From assembly GCF_003611635.1 (NCBI RefSeq), contig NZ_RAVZ01000029.1:1-45149 (forward strand): 45,149 nucleotides of DNA, written 5' to 3'. The position numbers and the translations under genes were made by a program. The notes under the pieces are model-generated. The model ran no database searches. It was given only the letters and a program-made list of their open reading frames with translations, and was not told where the DNA came from. Below are positions 1-11,693 of this stretch, one piece after another (position 1 is the first letter of the stretch; every line of letters begins with the position of its first letter). Origin of the DNA: Corallococcus terminator. Lineage in GTDB: Bacteria; Myxococcota; Myxococcia; Myxococcales; Myxococcaceae.

Positions 1-145
1 GCCTCGGCGTGGGGGAGGGGGCGGCCGAGGACGGAGCCACCGGACCACTGCCGGGCGTGCCCGGCCTCCGGATGACTTCGACTGCGGGGACCACCCGCCG
101 TGTCTTCCTGTCGTTCACGGTTGTACGTTACCTGATGCGCGGGGT

Positions 146-159
146 CCGGGCATGCCCGG
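146..159 (-). terminator. palindrome just after the lipoprotein gene
   Basis: A perfect 14-base palindrome (CCGGG stem, CATG loop) begins 2 bases beyond the stop codon of the leftward lipoprotein gene. The stem is short and no T-run follows it on the minus strand, so termination is only a suggestion. The remaining left edge (1-145) shows no convincing gene; bases 2-30 can form another GC-rich hairpin. Confidence 0.3.
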
Positions 160-161
160 GC

Positions 162-575
162 TCACGGCTGGGGGGATGCTGAGAGGTCGACCTTCCACCC
201 GGACGGCTCTCGCACCATCCGGACCTCGCCCGACCTTCCCGCCGAGCGCACGACCAGGGTCGCCTCGTCGCCCTCCTGGCGGAGCAGCGAGACTTCCTGA
301 ACATCGGGGGGCACGGGGACATTCGCGAAGAACAGTGCCAGCGGCTCCGGCTTCACCATGCCTCCGGAGGCGTCACTGACCTTCTGGGCCTGGGCCTTGA
401 GGTTGGTCTGGGTGGGTTGGGAAAGGACCGCGTAGGCCTTGGGCAGCTCGCCTCGCTGCACGTGCCGGTGGAAGGTCTGGTAGGCCCCCACGGGGGAGTC
501 CGGCTGGAGCCGGTTGCAGCCGCCCAGGGCAAACAGGGCGAACAGCAGCCAGGTCGTCGTCGCGAGCGGGCGCAT
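162..575 (-). CDS. small predicted lipoprotein (137 aa), function unknown
   Basis: The 137-residue product starts with a hydrophobic signal peptide ending in a lipobox (LGGC), so Cys20 should be lipid-modified and the protein anchored in the envelope. The mature part carries a segment starting SPVGAYQTFHRHVQRGELPKAY (given here only as its start, residues about 27-48), which resembles small DUF4878-like or NTF2-like lipoproteins where a helix of this kind precedes a curved sheet. That family link is tentative. An ATG with GGAGG about 5 bases upstream supports the start. It lies 50 bases behind the diguanylate cyclase gene on the same strand, so the two may be co-transcribed; this does not reveal its job. 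Confidence 0.7.
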   Translation of the reverse strand: MRPLATTTWLLFALFALGGCNRLQPDSPVGAYQTFHRHVQRGELPKAYAVLSQPTQTNLKAQAQKVSDASGGMVKPEPLALFFANVPVPPDVQEVSLLRQEGDEATLVVRSAGRSGEVRMVREPSGWKVDLSASPQP

Positions 576-625
576 GGAGCCTCCGGTTTAGGTCAAAGCG
601 CCGCCGTGGGGAAGCGCGAGCTGCT

Positions 626-1669
626 TCAAGCCGCGTGCTGATGGACGCGATTACGTCCCGTCCCCTTGGCGGAGTACAGGCTCACATCCGCCGCGCGCAG
701 CAGCGCCTCCGTCTCCTGCAGGTCGTCCGCCGGCACCGTGGCGACCCCCAGGGAGGCCGTCAGCTTCACCATCCGGGTCACCCCGCCCGGCCCCTGCCAG
801 GGCAGCTCCAGCTTCTCGATGGCCTCCCGCACCCGCTCGCACGCCCGGAGCGCGTCCTGGGGCGCGGCCTCTGGCAAGAGGGCGATGAACTCCTCGCCCC
901 CGTAGCGGGCCAGCAGGTCCACCTCGCGCAGCGTGCTCCGGGCCGTCTGGGCCACCGCGCGCAGCACCTCGTCCCCGAAGGGGTGACCGTAGGAGTCGTT
1001 GATGTTCTTGAAGTGGTCGATGTCCAGCATCACCAGCGACAGGGGAGAGCGGTACCGGCGCGAGCGCATGAACTCCTCGCTCAGCCGCTCCTCGAAGTAG
1101 CGCCGGTTGAACAGCCCCGTGAGCGCGTCCGTGCGGCTCAGGGCCAGCAGCTCCTGCCGGCGCCGGTCCAGCTCCCGGTTGGCCCACTCCAGCTCCCGGT
1201 TCTTCTCCACCAGCGCGTCCTGAAGCGCCTTGAGCCGCAGCATCGACTTCACGCGCGCGCCCAGCTCCAGCATGTCGAAGGGCTTCACCAGGTAGTCGTC
1301 CGCGCCCAGCTCCAGCCCCTCCACCTTGCCCGCCGCCTGCCGCGCCGTCATCAGGATGACCGGGATGAAGCCGAAGCCGCCCTCGCCCGCGTTCGCCTTG
1401 ACGATGCGGCACACCTCCACGCCGCCCAGCCCCGGCATCTCCACGTCCATGACGATGAGATCCGGCCGCCCCGCGCGGATGGCCGACAGCGCCTGCGCCC
1501 CGTCCAGCGCCTCCTTGAACACGTAGCCGTGCGGGGCCAGGCCCTCGCGCACGTGTTTCACCTGCGCCGGATCATCGTCCACGATGAGCACGGTGCGGCC
1601 GGAGAAGTCGTTCGCCGGCCCGCTCCTCCGGGCGACCTCCAGCATCCTCTTCCTCTCGGCTTCCGGCAT
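626..1669 (-). CDS. response regulator with diguanylate cyclase (GGDEF) output
   Basis: PleD-like protein of 347 residues that should make the second messenger c-di-GMP from two GTP in the cytoplasm. Residues about 25-145 are a receiver domain with acidic residues D31/D32 and phospho-acceptor D75 (VMDVEMPG). A charged helical linker (about 146-178) connects it to a GGDEF domain. The active-site motif is GGEEF at 257-261, a catalytic variant, and the product-inhibition site RxxD (R248-D251) sits exactly five residues before it, so feedback inhibition is expected. The frame runs further upstream, but the ATG at 1669 places the receiver fold at the normal distance from the N-terminus. No cognate kinase is adjacent. 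The nearby pilB encodes a likely c-di-GMP-binding motor, which makes pilus control a reasonable but unproven role. Confidence 0.92.
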   Translation of the reverse strand: MPEAERKRMLEVARRSGPANDFSGRTVLIVDDDPAQVKHVREGLAPHGYVFKEALDGAQALSAIRAGRPDLIVMDVEMPGLGGVEVCRIVKANAGEGGFGFIPVILMTARQAAGKVEGLELGADDYLVKPFDMLELGARVKSMLRLKALQDALVEKNRELEWANRELDRRRQELLALSRTDALTGLFNRRYFEERLSEEFMRSRRYRSPLSLVMLDIDHFKNINDSYGHPFGDEVLRAVAQTARSTLREVDLLARYGGEEFIALLPEAAPQDALRACERVREAIEKLELPWQGPGGVTRMVKLTASLGVATVPADDLQETEALLRAADVSLYSAKGTGRNRVHQHAA

Positions 1670-1775
1670 GAGGTGCCCGCCCCCCTGGAGTGCGGTCGTG
1701 GCCGACTTCACACGTGGCCCCCGGTCCAGGGACCTGTCACGTCGATTCTCTCCCGGGCCCCGGGTTGCTGCCAAG

Positions 1776-1792
1776 GGCCGCGCGGTGCGGCC
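1776..1792 (-). terminator. GC-rich hairpin downstream of trmB
   Basis: A GGCCGC/GCGGCC stem of six pairs with a five-base loop lies 20 bases past the trmB stop codon on the minus strand. No T-run follows, so this could equally be an untranslated hairpin. The 143-base gap up to the diguanylate cyclase gene leaves room for a separate promoter. Confidence 0.3.
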
Positions 1793-1812
1793 GGGCCGGG
1801 ACGTTCTGCGGT

Positions 1813-2433
1813 CTACGGAGCGGGCTTTACCAACCGTGCGCGGTAGACGGGTTCTCCGGACGCCAGGTAGCGCCGCTCGCGGGTGGAGGGCACCTCTTCC
1901 GGGTCATACGGATGGAAGACGCCCGCGCCCAGCGGGTTGTGGAAGCCCGCCTCCTCCAGGATGCGCAGCATGGCCACGCCGCGGTCCTGCACGTCGGTGC
2001 GCATGTCGAAGCGGCCGCCGGGCTTGAGCAGGCCCAGCATCAGCTTCGCGAAGTCCGGCTGCACCACCGCCCGCTTCGCATGGGAGCGCTTCCACCAGGG
2101 GTCGGGGAACTGGAGGTGGATGACGTCCAGGGACGCGGGGGCGATGATGCGCGGCACCACGAAGCGCGCGTCGGATTCGATGACGCGCAGGTTCTTCAGG
2201 GCCAGCTTCTCCCCTCGCATCTGCGTGTCGCGCGCGTACTTCTTGCGCCACTCGAAGGCGATGAAGCGCACGCCGGGGTTGCGGCGGCAGTACTCCAGGG
2301 CGTGGCCGCCCGCGCCGGAGCCGATTTCCAGCTCCAGGGGGCCGGTGAACCCGAACTCCGCGTCCCAGTCCGGGGGCGTTTCCAGGGGGACGAACTTGAG
2401 GCCGACCGGTTCGGGGAGCAGGGCAGGGCGCAT
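1813..2433 (-). CDS. trmB: tRNA (guanine-N7-)-methyltransferase TrmB
   Basis: SAM-dependent enzyme that methylates N7 of G46 in the tRNA variable loop. The 206-residue product shows the Rossmann SAM motif (LEIGSGAGGHALE), the family motif FIAFEWRKKYA following it, and the strongly conserved QFPDPWWKRSHAKRAV block of TrmB that contributes substrate and catalytic residues. Length is close to the family norm. The frame extends upstream to a TTG at 2484, but the ATG at 2433 gives an ordinary N-terminus and is preferred. It is divergent from ribF across an 80-base gap that must hold both promoters. Confidence 0.93.
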   Translation of the reverse strand: MRPALLPEPVGLKFVPLETPPDWDAEFGFTGPLELEIGSGAGGHALEYCRRNPGVRFIAFEWRKKYARDTQMRGEKLALKNLRVIESDARFVVPRIIAPASLDVIHLQFPDPWWKRSHAKRAVVQPDFAKLMLGLLKPGGRFDMRTDVQDRGVAMLRILEEAGFHNPLGAGVFHPYDPEEVPSTRERRYLASGEPVYRARLVKPAP

Positions 2434-2513
2434 GGCGGGAGCGGGCGCCTCTAACCATGGAGCCGCGTGGGTTGGCCAGGGCAAAAGCGCGCGGGGTGCT
2501 ATAGGAAAGGGCC

Positions 2514-3440
2514 ATGAAGGTCTTCCAGTCGGTGTCCGAGGCGGGCCGCCAGCTCCAGGGGCAGGCCGTCGCGCTGGGCAACTTCGATGGCGTGCACGTG
2601 GGCCACCAGGCCCTCTTCGCGGAAGGACGGCGCCACGCCGCCGCCTCCGCGCTCACCTTCCAGCCCCACCCGGGCAAGGTGCTCCAGCCGGACCTCGCGC
2701 CCAAGCTGATCACGCTGCTGCCGCGCAAGCTGGAGCTGCTCTCCACCTGCGGCCTGGACAGCGTGGTGGTGCAGCCCTTCACCCGCGACTACGCGCGCAA
2801 CACCCCGGCCGACTTCGAGGCCTCGCTCCTGGACACCCTGGGCGTGGGCCACGTGGTGGTGGGCAGCGACTTCACCTATGGCGCCCACCGCGCGGGCACC
2901 GTCACCACCCTGCGCGAGGCCGCGGCGAAGCGCGGGGCCCAGGTCCACATCGTGCAACCGGTGCACGTGGACGGCGTCGTCGCCTCGTCGTCGCGGATCC
3001 GTGAGTACATCCTGGAAGGCCGCGTGGGAGCGGCCCGGCGCCTGCTCGGTCGCCCGTTCGACCTGGACGGCACGGTGGTGGCCGGGGCAGGCCGGGGCCG
3101 CACCATCGGCTTTCCCACCGCCAACGTGGACACGCAGAACGAACTGCGGCCCGCACCCGGCGTGTACGCCATCCGCGCGCGCCTGCACTCGGAAGCGGCC
3201 GGGCCGTGGCGGCCGGGCGCGGCGAACATCGGGGTGAAGCCCACCTTCGGCGGCACGGAGGTCACCATCGAGGCGCACCTGCTGGACTTCACCGGCGACC
3301 TCTACGGCAAGGAGCTGCGGGTGCAGTTCCTGGAGCGGCTGCGGCCCGAACAGCGCTTCGGCTCCGCCGCGGAGCTGGTGGGTCAAATCAAACGCGACGT
3401 GGAGGCTGCCCGCACCGTGGTGGCCCGCGACGACGGGTGA
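2514..3440 (+). CDS. ribF: bifunctional riboflavin kinase / FAD synthetase RibF
   Basis: Converts riboflavin to FMN and then to FAD in the cytoplasm. The 308-residue product has the two expected modules. The N-terminal FAD synthetase (nucleotidylyltransferase fold) carries GNFDGVHVGHQ at about residues 22-32, and a family block around SSSRIREYI precedes the second module. The C-terminal flavokinase carries GRGRTIGFPTANV at about 194-206 and the later NIGVKPTF block. The ATG at 2514 has AGGAAAGG just upstream. Gene length is normal. A TGCTATAGG sequence (extended -10-like) sits only a few bases before the start, which would give a very short leader if used. Confidence 0.95.
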   Translation: MKVFQSVSEAGRQLQGQAVALGNFDGVHVGHQALFAEGRRHAAASALTFQPHPGKVLQPDLAPKLITLLPRKLELLSTCGLDSVVVQPFTRDYARNTPADFEASLLDTLGVGHVVVGSDFTYGAHRAGTVTTLREAAAKRGAQVHIVQPVHVDGVVASSSRIREYILEGRVGAARRLLGRPFDLDGTVVAGAGRGRTIGFPTANVDTQNELRPAPGVYAIRARLHSEAAGPWRPGAANIGVKPTFGGTEVTIEAHLLDFTGDLYGKELRVQFLERLRPEQRFGSAAELVGQIKRDVEAARTVVARDDG

Positions 3441-3460
3441 CGGAAAGGGCCTTTTTTCCG
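3441..3460 (+). terminator. hairpin with T-run after ribF
   Basis: Immediately after the ribF stop codon, CGGAAA pairs with TTTCCG, extended by two G-T pairs, with the loop and 3' arm containing a run of six T. It separates ribF from the pil island. Confidence 0.5.
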
Positions 3461-3541
3461 CCACGCCGGACGCCTTCCTGGGTGAAGGAAGGCGCGCCCG
3501 GGTTTGGGGCAGCGGACAGCAAGGAGGCACGCGGGGGCGCC

Positions 3542-3571
3542 TTGACAGGCCGCGCATCGGTTTCCTCTAAT
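3542..3571 (+). promoter_or_regulatory. sigma-70-type promoter candidate for pilB
   Basis: A perfect TTGACA -35 box (3542-3547) is followed after 18 bases by TCTAAT (3566-3571), a good -10 box. It would start a transcript with a leader of roughly 110 bases ahead of the pilB ATG. It is the clearest housekeeping-type promoter in the window, and pilB-pilT-pilC-pilS-pilR could be read from it. Confidence 0.55.
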
Positions 3572-3690
3572 CCGTGAGGATCCGTGCCAGGGCGTCAGGT
3601 CCCTGTCGCACCCCTCATCCCCCTTAAAGGTCCCCGCGATGGCCGGGGGTCTGGCTGTCCCCTCCTCACGCTCAAAGAGGCATCCCAGAA

Positions 3691-5391
3691 ATGTCCGGTC
3701 GACTCGGTGAATTGCTGGTGCGCGAGAACCTCATCTCCGTCCAGCAACTCCGCAAGGCGCAGGAGGAGCAGCAGAAGAGCGGTGCCCGCATTGGCACCGC
3801 GCTCATCAAGACGGGCGCCATCGAGGAGTCGAAGCTCACCGACTTCCTGTCGAAGCAGTACGGCGTGCCCGCCATCAACCTGAAGGACTTCGACATTGAT
3901 CCGGACATCATCAAGCTCGTGCCCAAGGAAGTGGCCGAGAAGCATCTGGTGATCCCGGTCAACCGCGCGGGCCCGTCGCTCATCGTCGCCATGTGCGACC
4001 CGTCCAACATCTTCGCGGTGGACGACCTGAAGTTCCTCACCGGCTACAACATCGAGGCCGTCGTCGCCTCCGAGATCTCCATCCGCGAGGCCATCGAGCG
4101 CTACTACGCCGAAAAGGGCCCCTCGATGGAGGACATCGTCGGCGACGTGGGCGACGACATCGAGGTCGCCAAGGAGGAGCAGGAGAACCTGGATGAGATG
4201 GCCAAGGCCGCGGACGACGCGCCCGTGGTCAAGCTGGTGAACCTCATCCTCATGGACGCCATCAAGAAGCGCGCGTCCGACATCCACATCGAACCGTACG
4301 AGAAGGACTTCCGGGTCCGCTTCCGGATCGACGGCGTGATGTACGAGGTGATGCGCCCGCCCATGAAGCTGCGCAACGCCATCACCAGCCGTCTGAAGAT
4401 CATGGCGTCGCTGGACATCTCCGAGCGCCGCCTGCCGCAGGACGGTCGCATCAAGATCAAGATTGGCGGCGGCAAGGAGATGGACTTCCGCGTGAGCGTG
4501 TGTCCCACGCTCTTCGGCGAGAAGGTCGTGATGCGCTTGCTCGACAAGAGCAACCTGCAGCTCGACATGACCAAGCTGGGCTTCGACGCGACGCCCCTGG
4601 CCTGGTTCAAGGAAGCCATCGACCGTCCCTACGGCATGGTGCTGGTGACGGGCCCCACGGGCTCCGGCAAGACGACGACGCTGTACTCCGCGCTCGCCAG
4701 CCTCAACGACGTGGGCACCAACATCTGCACCGCGGAAGACCCGGTCGAATTCAACTTCGCCGGCATCAACCAGGTGCAGATGCATGAGGACATCGGCCTG
4801 AACTTCGCCGCCGGCCTGCGCTCGTTCCTGCGCCAGGACCCGGACATCATCATGATCGGTGAGATCCGCGACTTCGAGACGGCGGAAATCGGCGTGAAGG
4901 CCGCGCTCACCGGCCACCTCGTGCTCTCCACGCTGCACACCAACGACGCCCCCGGCACCGTCAGCCGTCTGCTCAACATGGGCATCGAGCCGTTCCTCGT
5001 GACGGCGTCGCTCAACCTCATCCTCGCCCAGCGTCTGGCGCGCCGGCTGTGCCCGGCCTGCAAGCGCCCCGCGGAGAAGGTGGACGAGCAGGCCCTCATC
5101 GACGCGGGCATCCCCCCGGACAAGATGGGCACCTTCACGATGTACGAGAAGGTCGGCTGCCGCGAGTGCAACGACCGTGGCTACCGGGGCCGCGTGGCCA
5201 TCTACGAGGTCATGCCCTTCTGGGACGGCCTCAAGGAGCTGGTCATCAACGGCGGCTCCGCGGCGGAGCTCAAGCAGGAGGCCATCCGGCTGGGCATGAG
5301 CAGCCTTCGCATGAGCGCGCTCAAGAAGCTCATGGATGGCATGACGACGCTCGAAGAGGTCGTGGGCAACACCGCGCCGGACCGCTTCTAG
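3691..5391 (+). CDS. pilB: type IV pilus extension ATPase PilB
   Basis: Hexameric cytoplasmic motor that powers pilin polymerisation. The 566-residue product has an N-terminal MshEN-type region with two tandem 24-residue motifs (RLGELLVRENL... from residue 4 and RIGTALIKTGA... from about residue 33), a family known to bind c-di-GMP. It also has an N2 domain and a C-terminal secretion ATPase. Visible motifs are Walker A GPTGSGKT at 321-328, the Walker B region ending GEIRD at about 390-394, and a zinc-binding tetracysteine C454/C457/C490/C493 typical of PilB and GspE but not PilT. The ATG at 3691 gives the normal N-terminus; its ribosome site is weak (AGAGG). It heads the rightward pil genes. 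Confidence 0.97.
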   Translation: MSGRLGELLVRENLISVQQLRKAQEEQQKSGARIGTALIKTGAIEESKLTDFLSKQYGVPAINLKDFDIDPDIIKLVPKEVAEKHLVIPVNRAGPSLIVAMCDPSNIFAVDDLKFLTGYNIEAVVASEISIREAIERYYAEKGPSMEDIVGDVGDDIEVAKEEQENLDEMAKAADDAPVVKLVNLILMDAIKKRASDIHIEPYEKDFRVRFRIDGVMYEVMRPPMKLRNAITSRLKIMASLDISERRLPQDGRIKIKIGGGKEMDFRVSVCPTLFGEKVVMRLLDKSNLQLDMTKLGFDATPLAWFKEAIDRPYGMVLVTGPTGSGKTTTLYSALASLNDVGTNICTAEDPVEFNFAGINQVQMHEDIGLNFAAGLRSFLRQDPDIIMIGEIRDFETAEIGVKAALTGHLVLSTLHTNDAPGTVSRLLNMGIEPFLVTASLNLILAQRLARRLCPACKRPAEKVDEQALIDAGIPPDKMGTFTMYEKVGCRECNDRGYRGRVAIYEVMPFWDGLKELVINGGSAAELKQEAIRLGMSSLRMSALKKLMDGMTTLEEVVGNTAPDRF

Positions 5392-5431
5392 ACACCTTCC
5401 TCAATCTTTTCCCCCGACAGGACACGCATCC

Positions 5432-6544
5432 GTGGCCAACCTGCACCAGCTCCTCAAGGCGATGGTCGAGAAGGGCTCTTCCGACCTCCACATCACCACC
5501 GGCTCGCCGCCGCAGCTCCGCGTGGACGGTGAACTCGTCCCGCTCAAGACGGCGCCGCTCACCCCCGTGGAGACGAAGCAGCTCTGCTACTCCATCCTCA
5601 CGGACGCGCAGAAGCACAAGTTCGAGGAAGAGAACGAGCTGGACCTGTCGTTCGGCGTGAAGGGCCTGTCCCGCTTCCGCGCGAACATCTTCATGCAGCG
5701 TGGCGCCGTCGCCGGCGCCTTCCGCACGATTCCCTTCAAGATCCTGACGTTCCAGGAGCTGGGCCTGCCTCCGGTGGTGGCGGAGCTCGTGAAGAAGCCG
5801 CGCGGCCTCATCCTGGTGACGGGCCCCACGGGCTCCGGCAAGTCCACCACGCTGGCCTCGATGATCGACAAGATCAACACCGAGCGTCATGAGCACATCA
5901 TGACCATCGAGGACCCCATCGAGTACCTGCACCCGCACAAGAACTGCCTGGTCAACCAGCGCGAAGTCGGTGCGGACACGAAGAACTTCAAGACGGCCCT
6001 CAAGTACATCCTGCGCCAGGACCCGGACGTGGTGCTGGTCGGTGAGCTCCGAGACCTGGAGACCATCGAAGCGGCGCTCACCATCGCGGAGACAGGCCAC
6101 ATCTGCTACGCGACGCTGCACACCAACAGCGCGGTGCAGACCATCAACCGCGTGCTGGACGTCTTTCCCCCGTACCAGCAGCCCCAGGTGCGCGCGCAGC
6201 TCTCCTTCGTGCTGGAGGGCGTGATGAGCCAGGCGCTGGTGTCCAAGGTCGGTGGCCCGGGCCGCGTGCTGGCCCTGGAGGTCATGATCCCGAACCCCGC
6301 CATCCGGAACCTCATCCGCGAGGACAAGGTCCACCAGATCTACTCGTCCATGCAGGTCGGTCAGGCGAAGTACGGCATGCAGACGTTCAACCAGGCGCTG
6401 GCCGCCCTTCTGGCGCGTCGGCTCATCTCCCAGGACGAGGCGTTCGGCCGTTCGTCCGACCCGGAAGAGCTGCGCAACATCCTCGCGACAGGCGCAGGGC
6501 AGGGTGGAGCCCAGCGGCCGGCCGGGGGAGCGGGTGCCCGTTAG
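5432..6544 (+). CDS. pilT: type IV pilus retraction ATPase PilT
   Basis: Hexameric ATPase that disassembles the pilus and generates the pulling force for twitching or S-motility. The 370-residue protein has the PilT N-terminal PAS-like domain, Walker A GPTGSGKS at 131-138, the acidic Asp box with QDPDVVLVGELRD, the His box TLHTNSA, and the PilT hallmark AIRNLIREDK near the C-terminus. It lacks the zinc tetracysteine of PilB, as expected. It starts with GTG at 5432, 40 bases after pilB, with AGGA upstream. The last 20 or so residues are Gly/Ala-rich and probably flexible. Confidence 0.97.
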   Translation: MANLHQLLKAMVEKGSSDLHITTGSPPQLRVDGELVPLKTAPLTPVETKQLCYSILTDAQKHKFEEENELDLSFGVKGLSRFRANIFMQRGAVAGAFRTIPFKILTFQELGLPPVVAELVKKPRGLILVTGPTGSGKSTTLASMIDKINTERHEHIMTIEDPIEYLHPHKNCLVNQREVGADTKNFKTALKYILRQDPDVVLVGELRDLETIEAALTIAETGHICYATLHTNSAVQTINRVLDVFPPYQQPQVRAQLSFVLEGVMSQALVSKVGGPGRVLALEVMIPNPAIRNLIREDKVHQIYSSMQVGQAKYGMQTFNQALAALLARRLISQDEAFGRSSDPEELRNILATGAGQGGAQRPAGGAGAR

Positions 6545-6599
6545 TTTTCCGTCGTGAATTTCGCGGGTTAGACTCGCGCCCTCCCCGGAGGTCCAGGTT

Positions 6600-7856
<1,257 letters not shown>

Positions 7857-7863
7857 CGCGGTC

Positions 7864-9449
7864 ATGAGAAGCACGGCGCGAAGCGTGGCCCCGGGGCTGC
7901 GCTCGCGCCTGGTGTGGCTGGTGTTGTTCCGCACCGTGGCGGCGAGCCTGTCGCTCGTCGTGACGGTGGTGCGGTTGATGACCCAGCCCGCGCAGGAGCC
8001 CAGCCGCGCGGACTCGCTGTCGTTCGCGGTCATCGCGGGCGCCTACCTCCTCACCGTGGTGACGGGCCTGCGGCTGCGCCGGGGCACCGCCGGACGCCTG
8101 GACGCCACGGTGCAGGTGGTGGGCGACGTGCTCATCGCCACCGGGCTCGTGTACCTGAGCGGCGGCGCGGACTCCCCCCTCACGTTCCTCTACAGCCTGG
8201 CCGTCATCGGCGCGGCGGTGGTGCTGGACTGGCGCGGCGCGCTGGTGGCCGCGGCCGTGTCCACGTTCGCCTTCACCGCGCTCCTGCTCATCATCCGGCT
8301 CACCACGCCGGTGAGCAGCGTCGCGGTGTCGCCCTCGCGGGTGCTCTTCGTGCTGGGCAGCAACGCGCTGGCGCTCGTGCTCATCGCCGTCCTGTCCGGC
8401 TACCTGTCGCGCCAACTGTCCGCCACGGGTGGCGCGCTGTCGGAGAGCGAGGCGGACCTGCGGCGGCTGGGGCGGCTGCAGCAGCTCATCCTGTCCTCCA
8501 TGCCGTCGGGGCTCGTCACCTGCGACGTCCAGCGGCGCGTCACCTTCCTCAACACCGCGGGCAGCGGCATCCTCCAGGTGGACGACTTCTCCTGCCTGGG
8601 CCAGCCCCTGGAGAACCTCCTGCCGGGAGTGGCCTCGCTGGCGCCGCGCTCCACGCGCGGGGAGCTGCCGGTGCAGACGCCCGGCGGCAAGCGGGTGCTG
8701 GGCCTGTCGGTGTCGCCGCTGGAGGGCGAGGCGGGCGCGCTGCTCATCGTCTTCCAGGACCTCACCGAACTGCGGCGCATGGAGGAGGACCTGAAGCGCA
8801 CGGACCGGCTGGCCAGCCTGGGCACCCTGTCCGCGCAGCTCGCGCACGAATTGCGCAACCCGCTGGCCGCCATGCGCGGCTCCGCGCAGCTCCTGGCGCA
8901 GGAGCAGTCGAAGGACGTGGTGGTGCAGCGGCTCACCGGCATCCTCACGCGCGAATCGGACCGGCTGGCGCGGCTGGTGGAGGACTTCCTGCGCTTTGCC
9001 CGCCCGCCCCAGCCGCAGCGCCGTCCGGTGGCGCTGGACACGCTCGTGTCGGAGACGGTGGACATGCTGCGCGCGGACCCCCTCACGCGTGAGGTGGCGC
9101 TGGAGGTGCGGGTGACCCAGCCCCTGACGGTGCCGGTGGATCCGGATCAGCTCCGCCAGGTGCTCATCAACCTGGTGCGCAACGGCTGTCAGGCGGCGGG
9201 GGCGCGGGGAACGGTGCGCGTGGCGCTGGCGCACGCGAACGAGGAGGCGCAGATTCGGGTGTGGGACTCGGCCGGCAGCATCACGGAGGAGATGATGGGA
9301 CACCTGTTCGAGCCGTTCTTCACCACCCGCAGCGGTGGCACCGGGCTGGGCCTGTCCACCGCGCACTCCCTCATCCGCGCGCACGGCGGCACCATCCGCG
9401 TGAAGTCGCACCCCGACGAAGGCACCGAATTCCTGGTGGGGCTGCCGCT

Positions 9450-9453
<4 letters not shown>
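7864..9453 (+). CDS. pilS: sensor histidine kinase PilS
   Basis: Membrane sensor kinase for PilR. The 529-residue protein begins at ATG 7864, seven bases after pilC. It has about six hydrophobic segments in the first 205 residues, a PAS domain (about 212-310), a HisKA domain with AQLAHELRNPLA and phospho-acceptor His328, and a HATPase domain with N-box NLVRNGCQA and G2 box GGTGLGLS. One oddity is the G1 box, which reads DSAGS at 468-472 instead of the usual DxGxG; the second kinase in the island has an intact DSGPG. In known systems PilS senses pilin in the membrane and tunes PilR phosphorylation. The stop overlaps the pilR start by four bases. Confidence 0.93.
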
Positions 9454-10883
<1,430 letters not shown>

Positions 10884-10886
10884 AGC

Positions 10887-10913
10887 CCCGCCCGAGGCTC
10901 AGGAGACGGCGGG
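10887..10913. terminator. hairpin between convergent pilR and pilI
   Basis: The 42-base convergent gap holds a CCCGCC/GGCGGG stem with a 15-base loop. Its position between two converging genes fits a bidirectional terminator, but there is no T-run on either strand. Confidence 0.35.
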
Positions 10914-10925
10914 CCCGGGCGCTCT

Positions 10926-11693
10926 CTAGCGGAAGTCGCGCCGCTCGAAGATGACCGTGGCCAGGGCGATGAGCACGCCCGCCCACGCGACGCTGTAGGC
11001 CGCGCCGGACAGGAAGGTGCTGGCGTCCACGGGCAGCGCGTAGGTGGCCTGCGGCCGGAAGTTCACCCGCTCCAGGTTGGGCAGCGCGTAATAGATGGCC
11101 TTGCCCAGCACCTGGATGAACGAACTCTCCGACCGGCTGGCGATGGCGTAGAGGTCGCCCGTCAGGTGCCCGGTGAAGTACAGGCCCGTGGTGGCGATGG
11201 CCGACACCGCCGGGCCCGCGAAGCTGGAGAAGAGGATGCCCACGCTGCTGATGACGAGCAGTTCGAACCACAGGCCCGCGCTCGCGAGCAGTTGCGTGGA
11301 CGTGATGTTCGCGCGGAACAGCAGCAGTTGACTGAGGAAGACGAGCGTCATCGCCACCAGCAACGCGCCCAGCGTCAGCATGGTGCCCGCCAGCCGCGCC
11401 AGCAGGAACTGGGTGCGGGAGACGGGCTTGCTCACCACCAGGAAGATGGTGCGCCGCTCGATTTCACGGCTGAGCAGGCTGCTGGACAGGAACACCGCCA
11501 GGAAGACGAGGATGATGCTCATCATCCCCAGGCCGAAGTCCGTCAGCACGCGGTCGAACGTGGTGACCGTGACCTCCGTCACCAGGGTGGAGGACAGCAG
11601 CACCACCGCGGCGAACACGCCCACCACCACCGTCACCCGGTTGCGGCGCGCTTCGCGAAAGCCATTCCACATCATCGCGCTGAAGGCGCTCAT
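10926..11693 (-). CDS. pilI: ABC-2-type permease, PilI
   Basis: Integral membrane protein of 255 residues, the presumed membrane partner of the ATPase PilH. It shows about six hydrophobic segments, starting with residues near VTVVVGVFAAVVLL, and the ABC-2 permease pattern with the block ILVFLAVFLSSSLLSREIE followed by ERRTIFLVVSKPVSR. The ATG at 11693 overlaps the pilH stop (ATGA), so the pair is translationally coupled. In Myxococcus xanthus, pilG, pilH and pilI form a transporter locus needed for pilus assembly; the symbol is assigned by gene order and family. The transported substrate cannot be read from the sequence. Confidence 0.85.
   Translation of the reverse strand: MSAFSAMMWNGFREARRNRVTVVVGVFAAVVLLSSTLVTEVTVTTFDRVLTDFGLGMMSIILVFLAVFLSSSLLSREIERRTIFLVVSKPVSRTQFLLARLAGTMLTLGALLVAMTLVFLSQLLLFRANITSTQLLASAGLWFELLVISSVGILFSSFAGPAVSAIATTGLYFTGHLTGDLYAIASRSESSFIQVLGKAIYYALPNLERVNFRPQATYALPVDASTFLSGAAYSVAWAGVLIALATVIFERRDFR

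Noticed and set aside
2482-2484. Upstream TTG start for trmB
   Set aside because: It adds 17 residues not typical of TrmB and would crowd the divergent ribF promoter; the ATG at 2433 is adequate.
6545-6573. Possible promoter before pilC (TTTTCC, 17 bases, TTAGAC)
   Set aside because: The -35 box is poor and pilT-pilC spacing fits read-through, so it was not listed.
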